From contig JAAZKQ010000558.1 in the NCBI GenBank assembly GCA_012799755.1, forward strand, positions 1-8,602: a DNA stretch of 8,602 bases, given 5' to 3'. Each line of letters begins with the position of its first letter. Within the stretch, counting starts at the first letter, position 1. The position numbers and the translations under genes were made by a program. Below, one piece after another: positions 1-6,340 of this stretch. Origin of the DNA: Lentisphaerota bacterium (lineage in GTDB: Bacteria; Verrucomicrobiota; Lentisphaeria; Oligosphaerales; Oligosphaeraceae). The notes below the pieces were generated by a model. That model saw only the letters and a program-made list of their open reading frames with translations, was not told the origin of the DNA and ran no database searches.

Positions 1-108
1 CGCCGCCGTCTTGAGCTCTACTATTCCCAGAATCTCTTTGACTGGGGCTCTGCCGGCAGAGCCCCAGTCAAAGAGATTCTGGGAATAGTAGAGCTCAAGA
101 CGGCGGCG
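1..108. repeat. Perfect 108-base palindrome (fold-back end)
   Basis: Bases 1-54 are the exact reverse complement of 55-108, with no spacer and no mismatch by eye. The axis lies between 54 and 55, inside the 8-base self-complementary core TGCCGGCA (51-58). The right half (55-108) is normal sialidase-like coding sequence matching the intact paralogue at 1155-2339. The left half replaces the expected C-terminal coding sequence with an inverted copy. A perfect palindrome nucleated on a short self-complementary core at a sequence end is the usual signature of a template-switch or fold-back chimera made in amplification or assembly. A genuine inverted duplication or hairpin end cannot be excluded from sequence alone. 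Confidence 0.95.
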
Positions 109-1047
109 CTCGCGGGAAAATGTGGCATGTTTGTTCATGCCGTGCCAGGCCGTCTGGGTGGCGATCAGCCAGTAGAGTTTATCTTGCTCGTCGTAGGCGA
201 TTTGGAATTTCATGCCGCCGCCGGGGAAGGGCACGTAGAGCAGGGGTGTGCCGTCGGGCTGTTTAACAGTGTCGAGGCTGAGGCTGCCGTCAGGCGCCTC
301 GTAGCCTTTAAGCACTGCGGCATAGTTGTCGAGCATGCTTCTGAGACGGAGGAAGAGGAGGACGCTGCGGTCCTCGGGATCGTAGAGTCGGTGGTTTGGA
401 TCGTAGATGCGGACGACGTTGGACTCCAGCCAGCAGCTTGGATTGGCGCCGCAGATGTCTGTGCTGCGTGGCGTCAAGGCGAGGAATTCGGCCTTGTTGG
501 AGAATGTCCAGCTGTCTAGCCGGCAGAGATCGTCCTCCTCGCGGGCTGCCATAAGTATGGGGTCGCCGGCGCTTCCCCAGCGGTCCTTGAAAGGCATGTG
601 TTCCATGCTGAGATAGACCTTGCCGTGGCGGTAGTCCATGCTGCAAGCGCTCTGATGCCAGTTAAGCGGACCTTCATTGAGGACGGTCGGCCGGCTCCAG
701 GTTTCGCCGTTGTCATCACTGCGGGAAATGATGAGGCGGCCGCTGTGGCCGATGACGTAGAGGGCTTTGCCGGCCTTGAAGATGCGGGCGTGGAGCATTG
801 CCAGGGTGGCGCTTGGCTGCCAGTTGCGGCCGCGATCATCGGAGAAGTAGATGTGCAGTTGGTTGGAACCAAAGTCGCCGATGTCGGTTTTGGGGCCGGG
901 GAATTTTTTGAGACCGGGGCCGGCAATGTCAAAACTGAGGAGCAGGCGGCCGTTGAAGCCGTTGGCCAAGCTGGGTGTGTAGCAGTAGAGGTCCTGTGGC
1001 CAAGGTGAACGGTAGATGATCTCTTCGCGGTCACTGATGAATTGCAT
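1..1047 (-). CDS. Sialidase-like Asp-box protein, copy 1, C-terminally truncated
   Basis: This is a minus-strand frame open from ATG at 1047 to base 1 (349 codons, no stop). Roughly the first 331 codons (1047-55) are authentic; codons from base 54 down are the inverted half of the palindrome and encode unrelated residues. Over the authentic part it is about 91% identical to the complete paralogue at 1155-2339, with one in-frame codon insertion (Ser-Ala for Gly after DRWG). Two Asp-box motifs are visible, SDDRGRNW and SRSDDNGETW, as in BNR/sialidase propellers. The start is chosen because the paralogue has an ATG at the same aligned place, although the purine-rich stretch upstream (AAAGAA) is a weaker ribosome site than in copy 2. 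There is no signal peptide. The missing end would hold about 60 residues, including the conserved ending HRIPNFR. Hydrolytic activity is inferred from the fold only and the substrate is unknown. Confidence 0.85.
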   Translation of the reverse strand, partial: MQFISDREEIIYRSPWPQDLYCYTPSLANGFNGRLLLSFDIAGPGLKKFPGPKTDIGDFGSNQLHIYFSDDRGRNWQPSATLAMLHARIFKAGKALYVIGHSGRLIISRSDDNGETWSRPTVLNEGPLNWHQSACSMDYRHGKVYLSMEHMPFKDRWGSAGDPILMAAREEDDLCRLDSWTFSNKAEFLALTPRSTDICGANPSCWLESNVVRIYDPNHRLYDPEDRSVLLFLRLRSMLDNYAAVLKGYEAPDGSLSLDTVKQPDGTPLLYVPFPGGGMKFQIAYDEQDKLYWLIATQTAWHGMNKHATFSRERRRLELYYSQNLFDWGSAGRAPVKEILGIVELKTAA

Positions 1048-1067
1048 GGATGGATTCTTTGCGATTT

Positions 1068-1087
1068 GCAACGGCGACAGGCGTTGC
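1068..1087 (-). promoter_or_regulatory. Leader hairpin upstream of copy 1
   Basis: GCAACG (1068-1073) and CGTTGC (1082-1087) are exact complements with an 8-base loop, ending 20 bases before the copy 1 ATG. The corresponding leader of copy 2 has a hairpin of different sequence in nearly the same place. The function is unknown; possible roles are an mRNA structure affecting initiation or a protein-binding site. Confidence 0.4.
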
Positions 1088-1109
1088 GCTTGACTTGTCT
1101 GAGGCAGAT

Positions 1110-1149
1110 AAAGAAAAGCCCCCTGAGCCGGCCGTCGCAGACGGCTGGC
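1110..1149 (-). terminator. Intergenic hairpin with T-run between the sialidase-like copies
   Basis: On the minus strand, six bases past the stop of copy 2, a hairpin forms from 1149 to 1127 (10-base arms with one A-C mismatch, loop TGC). Nine bases later comes TTTTCTTT (1117-1110). The T-run side, 1110-1130, is nearly identical to the same part of the dnaA terminator (2405-2425), so this is a duplicated and rebuilt copy of that terminator. Because the T-run is not directly against the new stem, termination may be weak, allowing read-through from copy 2 into copy 1. Confidence 0.5.
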
Positions 1150-1154
1150 GTTTG

Positions 1155-2339
1155 TCAGCCGGGTTGAAAGGGTGGCGGTGTCAGCTGGCGGAAATTGGGG
1201 ATGCGATGGAGGGTGATGAGGTTGGTGTCGTGGCAGTTTTTGGCTTCAAGGTCACCGGAGCGACTGAGCACGAGCATGTCCTCATCAACGATAAGCAGAG
1301 ACGCGTAGTGTCGTGATGCGTGTTCGGCGGGACCGATGGCGACCATGCCGGCGGAGCCCCAGTCGAAAAGGTTCTGGGAGTAGTAGAGCTCAAGGCGTCG
1401 GCGTTCGCGGAAAGGCACGGGCTTCTTGCTCATGCCGTGGTAGGCAGACTGGGTGGCGATCAGCCAGTAGAGTTTATCTTGCTCGTCGTAGGCGATTTGG
1501 AATTTCATGCCGCCGCCGGGAAAGGGCACGTAGAGCAGGGGCGGACCGTCGGTCTGTTTGATGGTGTCAAGGCTGAGACTGCCGTCAGGCGCCTCGTAGC
1601 CTTTAAGCACTGCGGCATAATTGTCGAGCGTACTGTTGAGGCGGAGGAAGAGGAGGACGCTGCGGTCTTCGGGGTCGTAGAGTCGGTGATTTGGATCGTA
1701 GATGCGGACGACGTTGGACTCCAGCCAGCAGGTCGGATTGGCGCCGCAGATGTCTTTGCCGCGGGGCGTCAGGGCGAGGAATTCGGCCTTGTTGGAGAAG
1801 GTCCAGCTAGCCGGTCGGCAGAGGTCATCCTCTTCGCGGGCCGCCATGAGGATGGGGTCGCCACCGCCCCAGCGGTCTTTGAAGGGGCTGTGTTCCATGC
1901 TGAGATAGACCTTGCCGTGGCGGTAGTCCATACTGCAGGCGCTCTGATGCCAGTTGAGTGGACCCTCATTGAGGACGGTCGGCCGGCTCCAGGTTTCGCC
2001 GTTGTCATCACTGCGGGAAATGATGAGGCGGCCGCTGTGGCCGATAACATAGAGGGCTTTGCCGGCCTTGAAGATGCGGGCGTGAAGCATGGCCAGAGTG
2101 GCGCTTGGCCGCCAGCTGCGGCCGCGATCATCGGAGAGGTAGATGTGCAATTGGTTGGAACCAAAGTCGCCAATGTCGGTTTTGGGGCCGGGGAGTTTTT
2201 TGAGGCCGGGACCGGCAATGTCAAAACTGAGGAGCAGGCGGTCGTTGAAGCCGTTGGCCAAGCTGGGCGTGTAGCAGTAGAGGTCCTGTGGCCAGGGTGA
2301 GCGGTAGATAATCTCTTCGCGGTCACTGATGAGTTGCAT
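1155..2339 (-). CDS. Sialidase-like Asp-box (BNR) protein, copy 2, complete
   Basis: This encodes 394 residues from the ATG at 2339, preceded by a GAGGG ribosome site eight bases upstream. A GTG at 2375 would add 12 residues but is not conserved in copy 1, so I prefer the ATG. Asp-box motifs SDDRGRSW (about residue 69) and SRSDDNGETW (about residue 108) point to the sialidase/BNR six-bladed propeller superfamily. The C-terminal DTNLITLHRIPNFR resembles the ending of sialidase-family proteins common in Planctomycetes and Lentisphaerae. An N-terminal YRSP stands where classical sialidases have a Phe/Tyr-Arg-Ile-Pro motif, so catalysis on sialic acid is not assured; other glycosidase or lyase activities of this fold are possible. 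No signal peptide or membrane segment is seen, which suggests a cytoplasmic protein acting on imported saccharides. It lies 155 bases downstream of dnaA, separated by a terminator, with no convincing promoter of its own. Confidence 0.88.
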   Translation of the reverse strand: MQLISDREEIIYRSPWPQDLYCYTPSLANGFNDRLLLSFDIAGPGLKKLPGPKTDIGDFGSNQLHIYLSDDRGRSWRPSATLAMLHARIFKAGKALYVIGHSGRLIISRSDDNGETWSRPTVLNEGPLNWHQSACSMDYRHGKVYLSMEHSPFKDRWGGGDPILMAAREEDDLCRPASWTFSNKAEFLALTPRGKDICGANPTCWLESNVVRIYDPNHRLYDPEDRSVLLFLRLNSTLDNYAAVLKGYEAPDGSLSLDTIKQTDGPPLLYVPFPGGGMKFQIAYDEQDKLYWLIATQSAYHGMSKKPVPFRERRRLELYYSQNLFDWGSAGMVAIGPAEHASRHYASLLIVDEDMLVLSRSGDLEAKNCHDTNLITLHRIPNFRQLTPPPFQPG

Positions 2340-2365
2340 GGATGGGCCCTCAGCGATTTGTAGCG

Positions 2366-2378
2366 GCGGTGACACCGC
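2366..2378 (-). promoter_or_regulatory. Leader palindrome upstream of copy 2
   Basis: GCGGTG-A-CACCGC is a perfect inverted repeat with a one-base centre, 27 bases before the ATG of copy 2 and overlapping the alternative GTG start (2373-2375). A second short palindrome, GTCTCTGAGAC (2390-2400), lies just upstream. They could be operator sites or mRNA structure; no family can be assigned. Confidence 0.35.
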
Positions 2379-2404
2379 GGTTGTGAATGGTCTCTGAGAC
2401 AGAT

Positions 2405-2449
2405 AAAGAAAAGCCCCCTGAGCTGGTCATTACGGACAGCTGAGGGGGC
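2405..2449 (-). terminator. Rho-independent terminator of dnaA
   Basis: On the minus strand, 45 bases past the dnaA stop, the arms 2449-2437 and 2425-2413 pair over 13 positions with one internal mismatch (2442 against 2420) around an 11-base loop. They are followed at once by TTTTCTTT (2412-2405). The GC-rich base next to the T-run and the position make this a strong terminator. The sialidase-like genes therefore probably rely on read-through or on a weak promoter in the ~70 bases before 2339. Confidence 0.85.
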
Positions 2450-2494
2450 GGAAAGTCATGCGATTTTTTGCGGAGTAAGAACCGCCATAGGGCA

Positions 2495-3901
2495 TTAGGC
2501 TTTCAGTTTGCGCTCAAGCTGCGCTATTTCCCGGCGGAAGTCCGGGTTGCGTTCCAGTTTACTTTCGACCGTGTTGATGGCGTGGAGCACGGTGGCGTGA
2601 TTGCGGTTGAATTGCTCGGCGATGGATGGCAGGGACAGCTCCGTCAGACGGCGGCAGAAGAACATGGCGATCTGACGTGGAAAGGCGATGTTCGCCGGTC
2701 GGCGCTTGCTGGTCATGTCTGAGAAACGGATGTCGTAGTAATCAGCGATGGTTCGTTGAATGTGCTCAATGGTAATTTGGGTGCCGGCCTCTTCGTTGAA
2801 GAGTGTGCTGAGGAGGTCCTCAGTGGTCTCAATGGTGATTTTCTTGCCGGTGACTGAGGAGTAGGATACCAGATGCACCAGTGCGCCTTCGAGACGCCGG
2901 ACGTTTGATTTGAGGCGTGCGGCAATGTACTGCAAGACGTCCTCGTCCAGCTTGATCTGGTGTTCTTCCTGCTTGCGGCGCAAAATGGCGATGCGGGTTT
3001 CCAAGTCCGGCGACTGAATGTCGGTGATCAAGCCCCATTCGAAGCGTGACACCAGGCGTTTTTCCAGGCCACCGATCTCATGGGGCGGCCGGTCAGAGGC
3101 CAAGACGATCTGCTTGTGGCCGTTGTAGAGGGCATTGAAGGTGTGGAAGAACTCTTCCTGCAAGCCTTCTTTGCCGCCGAAAAAGTGCACATCGTCAATC
3201 AACAGCACATCCACGGTACGGAAGCGGTTGCGGAAAGCGGATAGGGCTTTGCGCGACAGAGCCTCAATGTACTGATTGCAGAAATCTTCGCTGTAGAGAT
3301 ACTCGACTTTTGCCCTGCGGTTGACTCTAAGGACTTCCTGGGCAACGGCTTGGAGGAGGTGGGTCTTGCCTAGTCCGGTGGGGCTGTGGACGAAGAGGGG
3401 ATTGTAGGCCGTGCCCGGCGCCGAGGCTACCGCGCGACAGGCGCCGTGGGCGAAGCGATTGTTGTCGCCAACCACAAAGGAGTCAAAGACAAAGCGGCTG
3501 TTGAAGGGCTGTCCGTAGAAGCCTTGCTGCTGGGCGCCGGCATTGTCATGGTCATGTTGCTCCGCGTCTGGCAGTGGTGACTGTTGCTCGTCCAGCGCGT
3601 CGCTGCTATCAGGCGCCGGTTTCGGCTGCACGGCTTCGTGGCCGCTTTCAAAGACGATCTTCAGTTTGCAGCCGCAACTTTGCAACATGCATTCGGCAAT
3701 CAAGTCCTTGTAGTTGTTGGTCAGCCACAGATTGAAAAGGTCGTTGGACACACCGAGGATGATATTCTTTGCCTCGATCCGAACGGGGACGATGTTCGCT
3801 ATCCAGCGCTCATAGGTGTCCGCATTCAATCTTTGGCGTAAGGCCAGGGAGGTTTTCTCCCAAATCTCATGGATGGTGCTTAGGTCTGACATGGCGTCCA
3901 T
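2495..3901 (-). CDS. dnaA: Chromosomal replication initiator DnaA
   Basis: This encodes 468 residues. Domain I (about 1-85) begins with the typical IHEIWEKTSLALRQRLNADT; a Gln/Asp-rich linker (about 90-130) is domain II. Domain III is the AAA+ ATPase: P-loop SPTGLGKT (173-180), Walker B DVLLIDD (231-237), arginine-finger box with SRFEWGL (285-291) and sensor 2 NVRRLEGAL (333-341). Domain IV has FPRQIAMFFCRRLTELSLP and the recognition helix NRNHATVLHA (432-441). Two features differ from the common consensus: the first P-loop Gly is Ser173, and the usual RDHTT of the recognition helix is RNHAT. ATG 3901 is taken as start; ATG 3892 is an alternative, and neither has a clear ribosome site. dnaN, recF and gyrB are not adjacent. 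The gene is monocistronic or leads weakly into the sialidase-like genes past its terminator. Confidence 0.97.
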   Translation of the reverse strand: MDAMSDLSTIHEIWEKTSLALRQRLNADTYERWIANIVPVRIEAKNIILGVSNDLFNLWLTNNYKDLIAECMLQSCGCKLKIVFESGHEAVQPKPAPDSSDALDEQQSPLPDAEQHDHDNAGAQQQGFYGQPFNSRFVFDSFVVGDNNRFAHGACRAVASAPGTAYNPLFVHSPTGLGKTHLLQAVAQEVLRVNRRAKVEYLYSEDFCNQYIEALSRKALSAFRNRFRTVDVLLIDDVHFFGGKEGLQEEFFHTFNALYNGHKQIVLASDRPPHEIGGLEKRLVSRFEWGLITDIQSPDLETRIAILRRKQEEHQIKLDEDVLQYIAARLKSNVRRLEGALVHLVSYSSVTGKKITIETTEDLLSTLFNEEAGTQITIEHIQRTIADYYDIRFSDMTSKRRPANIAFPRQIAMFFCRRLTELSLPSIAEQFNRNHATVLHAINTVESKLERNPDFRREIAQLERKLKA

Positions 3902-4184
3902 ATCTCAAGGGTCCAAGGCAGAAAAGACCCGTACAGTCAATTGCTCGTTCTCTCCCAAGGGGGATTTCTTTCCTGTTAAATAGCTTAATGACCTTGCAAG
4001 ACTTGGCAAGCCACGGCAACCAAAAATGTTCGTCGGCGACCGGGGCAAAAGACCTAAGTGGCTGATTTTGCCCATAGGTAGGCAGGCGAAGAAAAAAAAG
4101 GAGGGCCGATGCGCATTGGAAGAGCATAAATCAGTAAAAAAACAAGAGTTGTTGGTTGTTGCCGTCATAAGCATTTGGAGGATC
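3902..4184. other. dnaA upstream region, no clear gene
   Basis: About 280 bases without a convincing gene. On the dnaA strand there is a TTGACT (3935-3940) that could be a -35 element, but nothing like a good -10 stands 16-18 bases downstream of it, so the dnaA promoter is unresolved. A short inverted repeat, CTTGC...GCAAG, lies near 3993-4010. I looked for clustered DnaA boxes (TTATNCACA) on both strands and found none, so there is no sequence support for an origin here. The part after about 4080 is AT-rich compared with its surroundings. Confidence 0.5.
4109..4129 (+). CDS. Possible six-codon leader peptide (MRIGRA)
   Basis: A textbook AAGGAGG (4098-4104) stands four bases before an ATG that is followed by only six codons and TAA. 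The ribosome site is the strongest in the window, yet serves no long ORF. It may be a leader peptide or upstream ORF for the candidate small ORF at 4185, or the remnant of a gene start. Chance occurrence in an A/G-rich stretch is a real possibility. Confidence 0.2.
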   Translation: MRIGRA

Positions 4185-4229
4185 GTGAAAAACAACGGAT
4201 GGCTAATTTTCTCAAGAAAAATGCTTATG
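4166..4229. repeat. Inverted repeat CATAAGCAT / ATGCTTATG
   Basis: CATAAGCAT (4166-4174) and ATGCTTATG (4221-4229) are exact nine-base inverted copies separated by 46 bases. They bracket the ribosome site and GTG start of the candidate small ORF at 4185. They could be paired half-sites for a regulator or a long-range stem that hides the ribosome site. Confidence 0.35.
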
Positions 4230-4490
4230 AAAAAGAAGCTGAAAAATACCAGTGCCTTTTTTGTTCTTCTCCGCGCTTTCAGCGTTTCTGCCGCTTCATG
4301 GCCAGGGATGCTGAGCGCTTGGGGTTATTTGCGGGGTCATGTTACGCTGCGGGCTGCAAGCCCGCAGCACAGCCGGAAAACAGGCGCGTTTGGTTCTGCG
4401 GAAGGGACAGAAAACAGGTGCCTGTCCACAATGTTCACTTTATCAATGAGTGACCGATTGCCAATAGGTACTTTCCGCCCTCGCGCATAG
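4185..4490 (+). pseudogene. Candidate small ORF or gene remnant running into a dispersed repeat
   Basis: GTG at 4185 is preceded by GGAGG (4177-4181, spacing three bases) and opens 101 codons. The beginning resembles a secretory leader: the basic MLMKKKLKNT is followed by the hydrophobic SAFFVLL. From residue ~30 on, the frame is simply the translation of the dispersed repeat at 4273-4387 and unrelated flanking sequence, with no recognisable domain. The simplest reading is a gene start whose body was lost or interrupted when the repeat arrived. The alternatives are a chance ORF, or a real small secreted protein. I recognise no family. Confidence 0.25.
4273..4387 (+). repeat. Structured dispersed repeat, copy A
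   Basis: This aligns without gaps to the reverse complement of 8462-8576, with about 12 mismatches in 115 bases (hand count, 11 of them transitions). It contains a hairpin with 10-base perfect arms and a 3-base loop at 4346-4368 (GCTGCGGGCT / AGCCCGCAGC). It also has an imperfect GCCGC..GGC element near 4289-4303 that is a perfect stem in copy B. There is no transposase. It resembles REP/MITE-type intergenic elements. Nearby, but not shared with copy B, is a second small hairpin, GGACAG (4405-4410) with CTGTCC (4422-4427). Confidence 0.8.
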
Positions 4491-4492
4491 CC
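4468..4492 (-). repeat. Short 3'-end repeat after the beta-helix gene
   Basis: The 25 bases just past the stop of the beta-helix gene, read on the minus strand from 4492 to 4468, match 7473-7497 on the plus strand, just past the stop of the SGNH gene, at 21 of 25 positions. The shared core is GGCTATGCG followed by a G-rich run, CGG and AAA. Confidence 0.5.
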
Positions 4493-4500
4493 GAACTCTC

Positions 4501-6276
4501 CTACTGGTTGCTGAGGGTCGAGTCGGCGTCAAGGCCGGTGAGGCGTTGGTATTCGGCGAAGGTGATGCCGGCTTTGTCAATGCCAGGCCAGCGGAAGAGC
4601 TTGGCTTCGTCGGGTTTGTCAACGGCTTGGATATAGCGGTTGTTATTGATCTTGAATTCAGCGACGCGGTCATTGAAGAACCAGAGGATGGCGTCCTTGG
4701 CATTGATCATGACGTTGTTTTCGTAGCGGATGTCAACGATTTTGCACTTCATGCCATACGAGAGCAGATGACAGCCATTGGGATTGGGTCGTTGTGCGTG
4801 GCTCCAGCCGAAGCCGGAGTAAATGAAGGTATTGTTTCTGACAATGATGCTCTCGACGGTCATCTCTTCGCCGGTAAGCCAGATTTCGTAGGCCTGTTCG
4901 CAACGGAGGGTCTTGTTGTTCTGCCAGACGACATTGACAATGCGCCCGGCATCGGGGTCCTGGTTGGTCATGGCTGTGTCGTAAACGTCTTCGAAGCTGT
5001 TGTTTTCGACGATGATATTTTTGCAAGCGCACCAGAATTCGACACCGTTGCCGTATCGGGTGGGGCGTCCATTGCGGGTGTAGAGGAGGCTGCCGCCGAT
5101 CCAGCGGAAATCGCAGTTGCGGATGACGCAGTCTTCGGGTGCGCCGTTGGCGCCGTGGGCGCCGGTGTAGGCGAGGGTGAAGCCGTCAACGATGAAGTGC
5201 TTTTGTTTGCCGAGGGAGACAATGTTGCGCCGCCGGGCGGCTTCCATGGCCGAGTAGAGGCTGGTCGGGTCTTTTTCCGAGTAGAAATAGACACGCGAGT
5301 CCTTGAGATCGTGGTAGTAGTCGCCCTGCTTTTTGAGGCTTTCCAGGTCCCAGCGTTTCCAGGCGGCGATCTGTTCCTTGCCGCCAATGGGGGTAAGGAC
5401 GATATTGCCGACATCCTGCTTCAAATCAAGACTATAAAGATCGAAGCTGTCCGCGCCCAGCGGCACGAATTCGAAGCTACAGCCTTCGGGGATGACGTCG
5501 CCGATGAAGAAGGACAGGCGGCCATCAGCCTTGTTTTCGCCGATGGTGGTGGACATGAGCACTTCGTGCTCCTGCCATTCCGTGCCGATGTCGGTGTTGT
5601 GGGCGATGATTTTGCCGTAGCTGCCCCAGGGGCTGTGCGAGCGCATCAGTGATATGTTCTTGATGCTGAATGGCTTGCTGGCGCGGGCGCGGAAGCGGAA
5701 GCGGATGTTCTGGTTGGGCGCGAGGGGGATGCCGAAATAATTCAGTTGGATATTGGTGGGGACTTTGCCGACTTTAAGGCAGTCAATGGTGAACACTTTT
5801 GGCGGTTCGCCGTGCTTGGAGGCACTCAGCGTGGCGCGACCGTCGCCATCGCAGAAGATATTCCAATCGCCGGGGGCGAAGTCGGGCTTTGGCTGAAAAT
5901 TGTCCCAACTGTCGGCTTTGGTGGCCCAGATATTATTGCCCAGGCTGGTCCAGACCTCTGGCGCAGCCAAGTCAACGCTGGCGTAGAGGGCTGGTTTTGG
6001 CCCTTCGCCGTAGCTGGTAAAGGTGATTGGCTGGCCGGGGGCGCCGCTTTGGGCCTGGAGGGATTCACGCCAGAGACCGCCGGCTTTGAAGCGGACGACG
6101 TCCCCCGGGGCAAGGGAAGTACTGTTGACTTTCCTGACGCTTTGCCAGGCTTCAGCGGGCGATAAGCCGGAATTGCTGTCCCGGCCATTGTTGGCATCAA
6201 CAAAGTACTCAACAGCGCAGACGTTGGTGATGGACATGATGACTCCGATGGTTGCGGCTTTACTCCAGGAACTCAT
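4501..6276 (-). CDS. Secreted right-handed parallel beta-helix protein
   Basis: This encodes 591 residues from ATG 6276. The frame is open a further 34 codons upstream, but this start gives a clean signal peptide (basic SSWSK, hydrophobic AATIGVIMSI, probable cut after VCA near residue 21) and has AAAGGA upstream. The mature N-terminus EYFVDANNGRDSNSGLSP opens the beta-helix found in pectate-lyase-like proteins. Residues about 110-285 look like an inserted beta-sandwich resembling CBM4/9-type carbohydrate-binding modules (NIRFRFRARA, TEWQEHEV, GRLSFFIGD). The helix resumes at about 350-550 with repeated Asn-rich turns such as IIVENNSF, IIVRNNTF and IRYENNVM. It is probably an exported polysaccharide lyase or glycosidase, or a glycan-binding protein. 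Catalytic residues and substrate cannot be assigned. It is divergent from the SGNH esterase gene, suggesting shared control. Confidence 0.85.
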   Translation of the reverse strand: MSSWSKAATIGVIMSITNVCAVEYFVDANNGRDSNSGLSPAEAWQSVRKVNSTSLAPGDVVRFKAGGLWRESLQAQSGAPGQPITFTSYGEGPKPALYASVDLAAPEVWTSLGNNIWATKADSWDNFQPKPDFAPGDWNIFCDGDGRATLSASKHGEPPKVFTIDCLKVGKVPTNIQLNYFGIPLAPNQNIRFRFRARASKPFSIKNISLMRSHSPWGSYGKIIAHNTDIGTEWQEHEVLMSTTIGENKADGRLSFFIGDVIPEGCSFEFVPLGADSFDLYSLDLKQDVGNIVLTPIGGKEQIAAWKRWDLESLKKQGDYYHDLKDSRVYFYSEKDPTSLYSAMEAARRRNIVSLGKQKHFIVDGFTLAYTGAHGANGAPEDCVIRNCDFRWIGGSLLYTRNGRPTRYGNGVEFWCACKNIIVENNSFEDVYDTAMTNQDPDAGRIVNVVWQNNKTLRCEQAYEIWLTGEEMTVESIIVRNNTFIYSGFGWSHAQRPNPNGCHLLSYGMKCKIVDIRYENNVMINAKDAILWFFNDRVAEFKINNNRYIQAVDKPDEAKLFRWPGIDKAGITFAEYQRLTGLDADSTLSNQ

Positions 6277-6334
6277 GAGCAAGGGTCCTTTACGGGATGA
6301 TTGGGCTAATGATGAGCTCAAACAGGGCTGGGCA

Positions 6335-6340
6335 TTTATA
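6335..6340 (-). promoter_or_regulatory. Possible -10 element of the beta-helix gene
   Basis: TATAAA reads on the minus strand about 60 bases before the ATG at 6276. No good -35 hexamer is visible at the right spacing. The region just upstream (6348-6406) is packed with short inverted repeats, including AGGCC/GGCCT (6348-6363), CCTGGG/CCCAGG (6361-6389) and CCAATAA/TTATTGG (6375-6406), so activator binding is plausible. Confidence 0.35.

Noticed and set aside
1..108. Covalently closed hairpin telomere
   Set aside because: The palindrome lies in the middle of a coding sequence whose intact paralogue continues normally, and no telomere resolvase or related repeat is present. An amplification or assembly chimera is simpler.
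1320..2300. Long open plus-strand frame (326 codons) antisense to sialidase-like copy 2
   Set aside because: The minus strand carries Asp-boxes, a ribosome site and a diagnostic C-terminus. The plus frame has no recognisable domain and is an antisense shadow in GC-rich sequence.
1..2339. Tandem sialidase-like copies as an assembly duplication
   Set aside because: The copies differ at many positions, including an in-frame codon insertion and diverged leaders, so they are distinct genomic copies.
3902..4500. Replication origin upstream of dnaA
   Set aside because: There are no clustered DnaA boxes on either strand, no obvious unwinding repeats, and no dnaN or other origin neighbours.
4546..5652. 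Long open plus-strand frame (368 codons) antisense to the beta-helix gene
   Set aside because: It is valine/alanine-rich low-complexity translation with no motif; the opposite strand encodes a clear beta-helix protein with a signal peptide.
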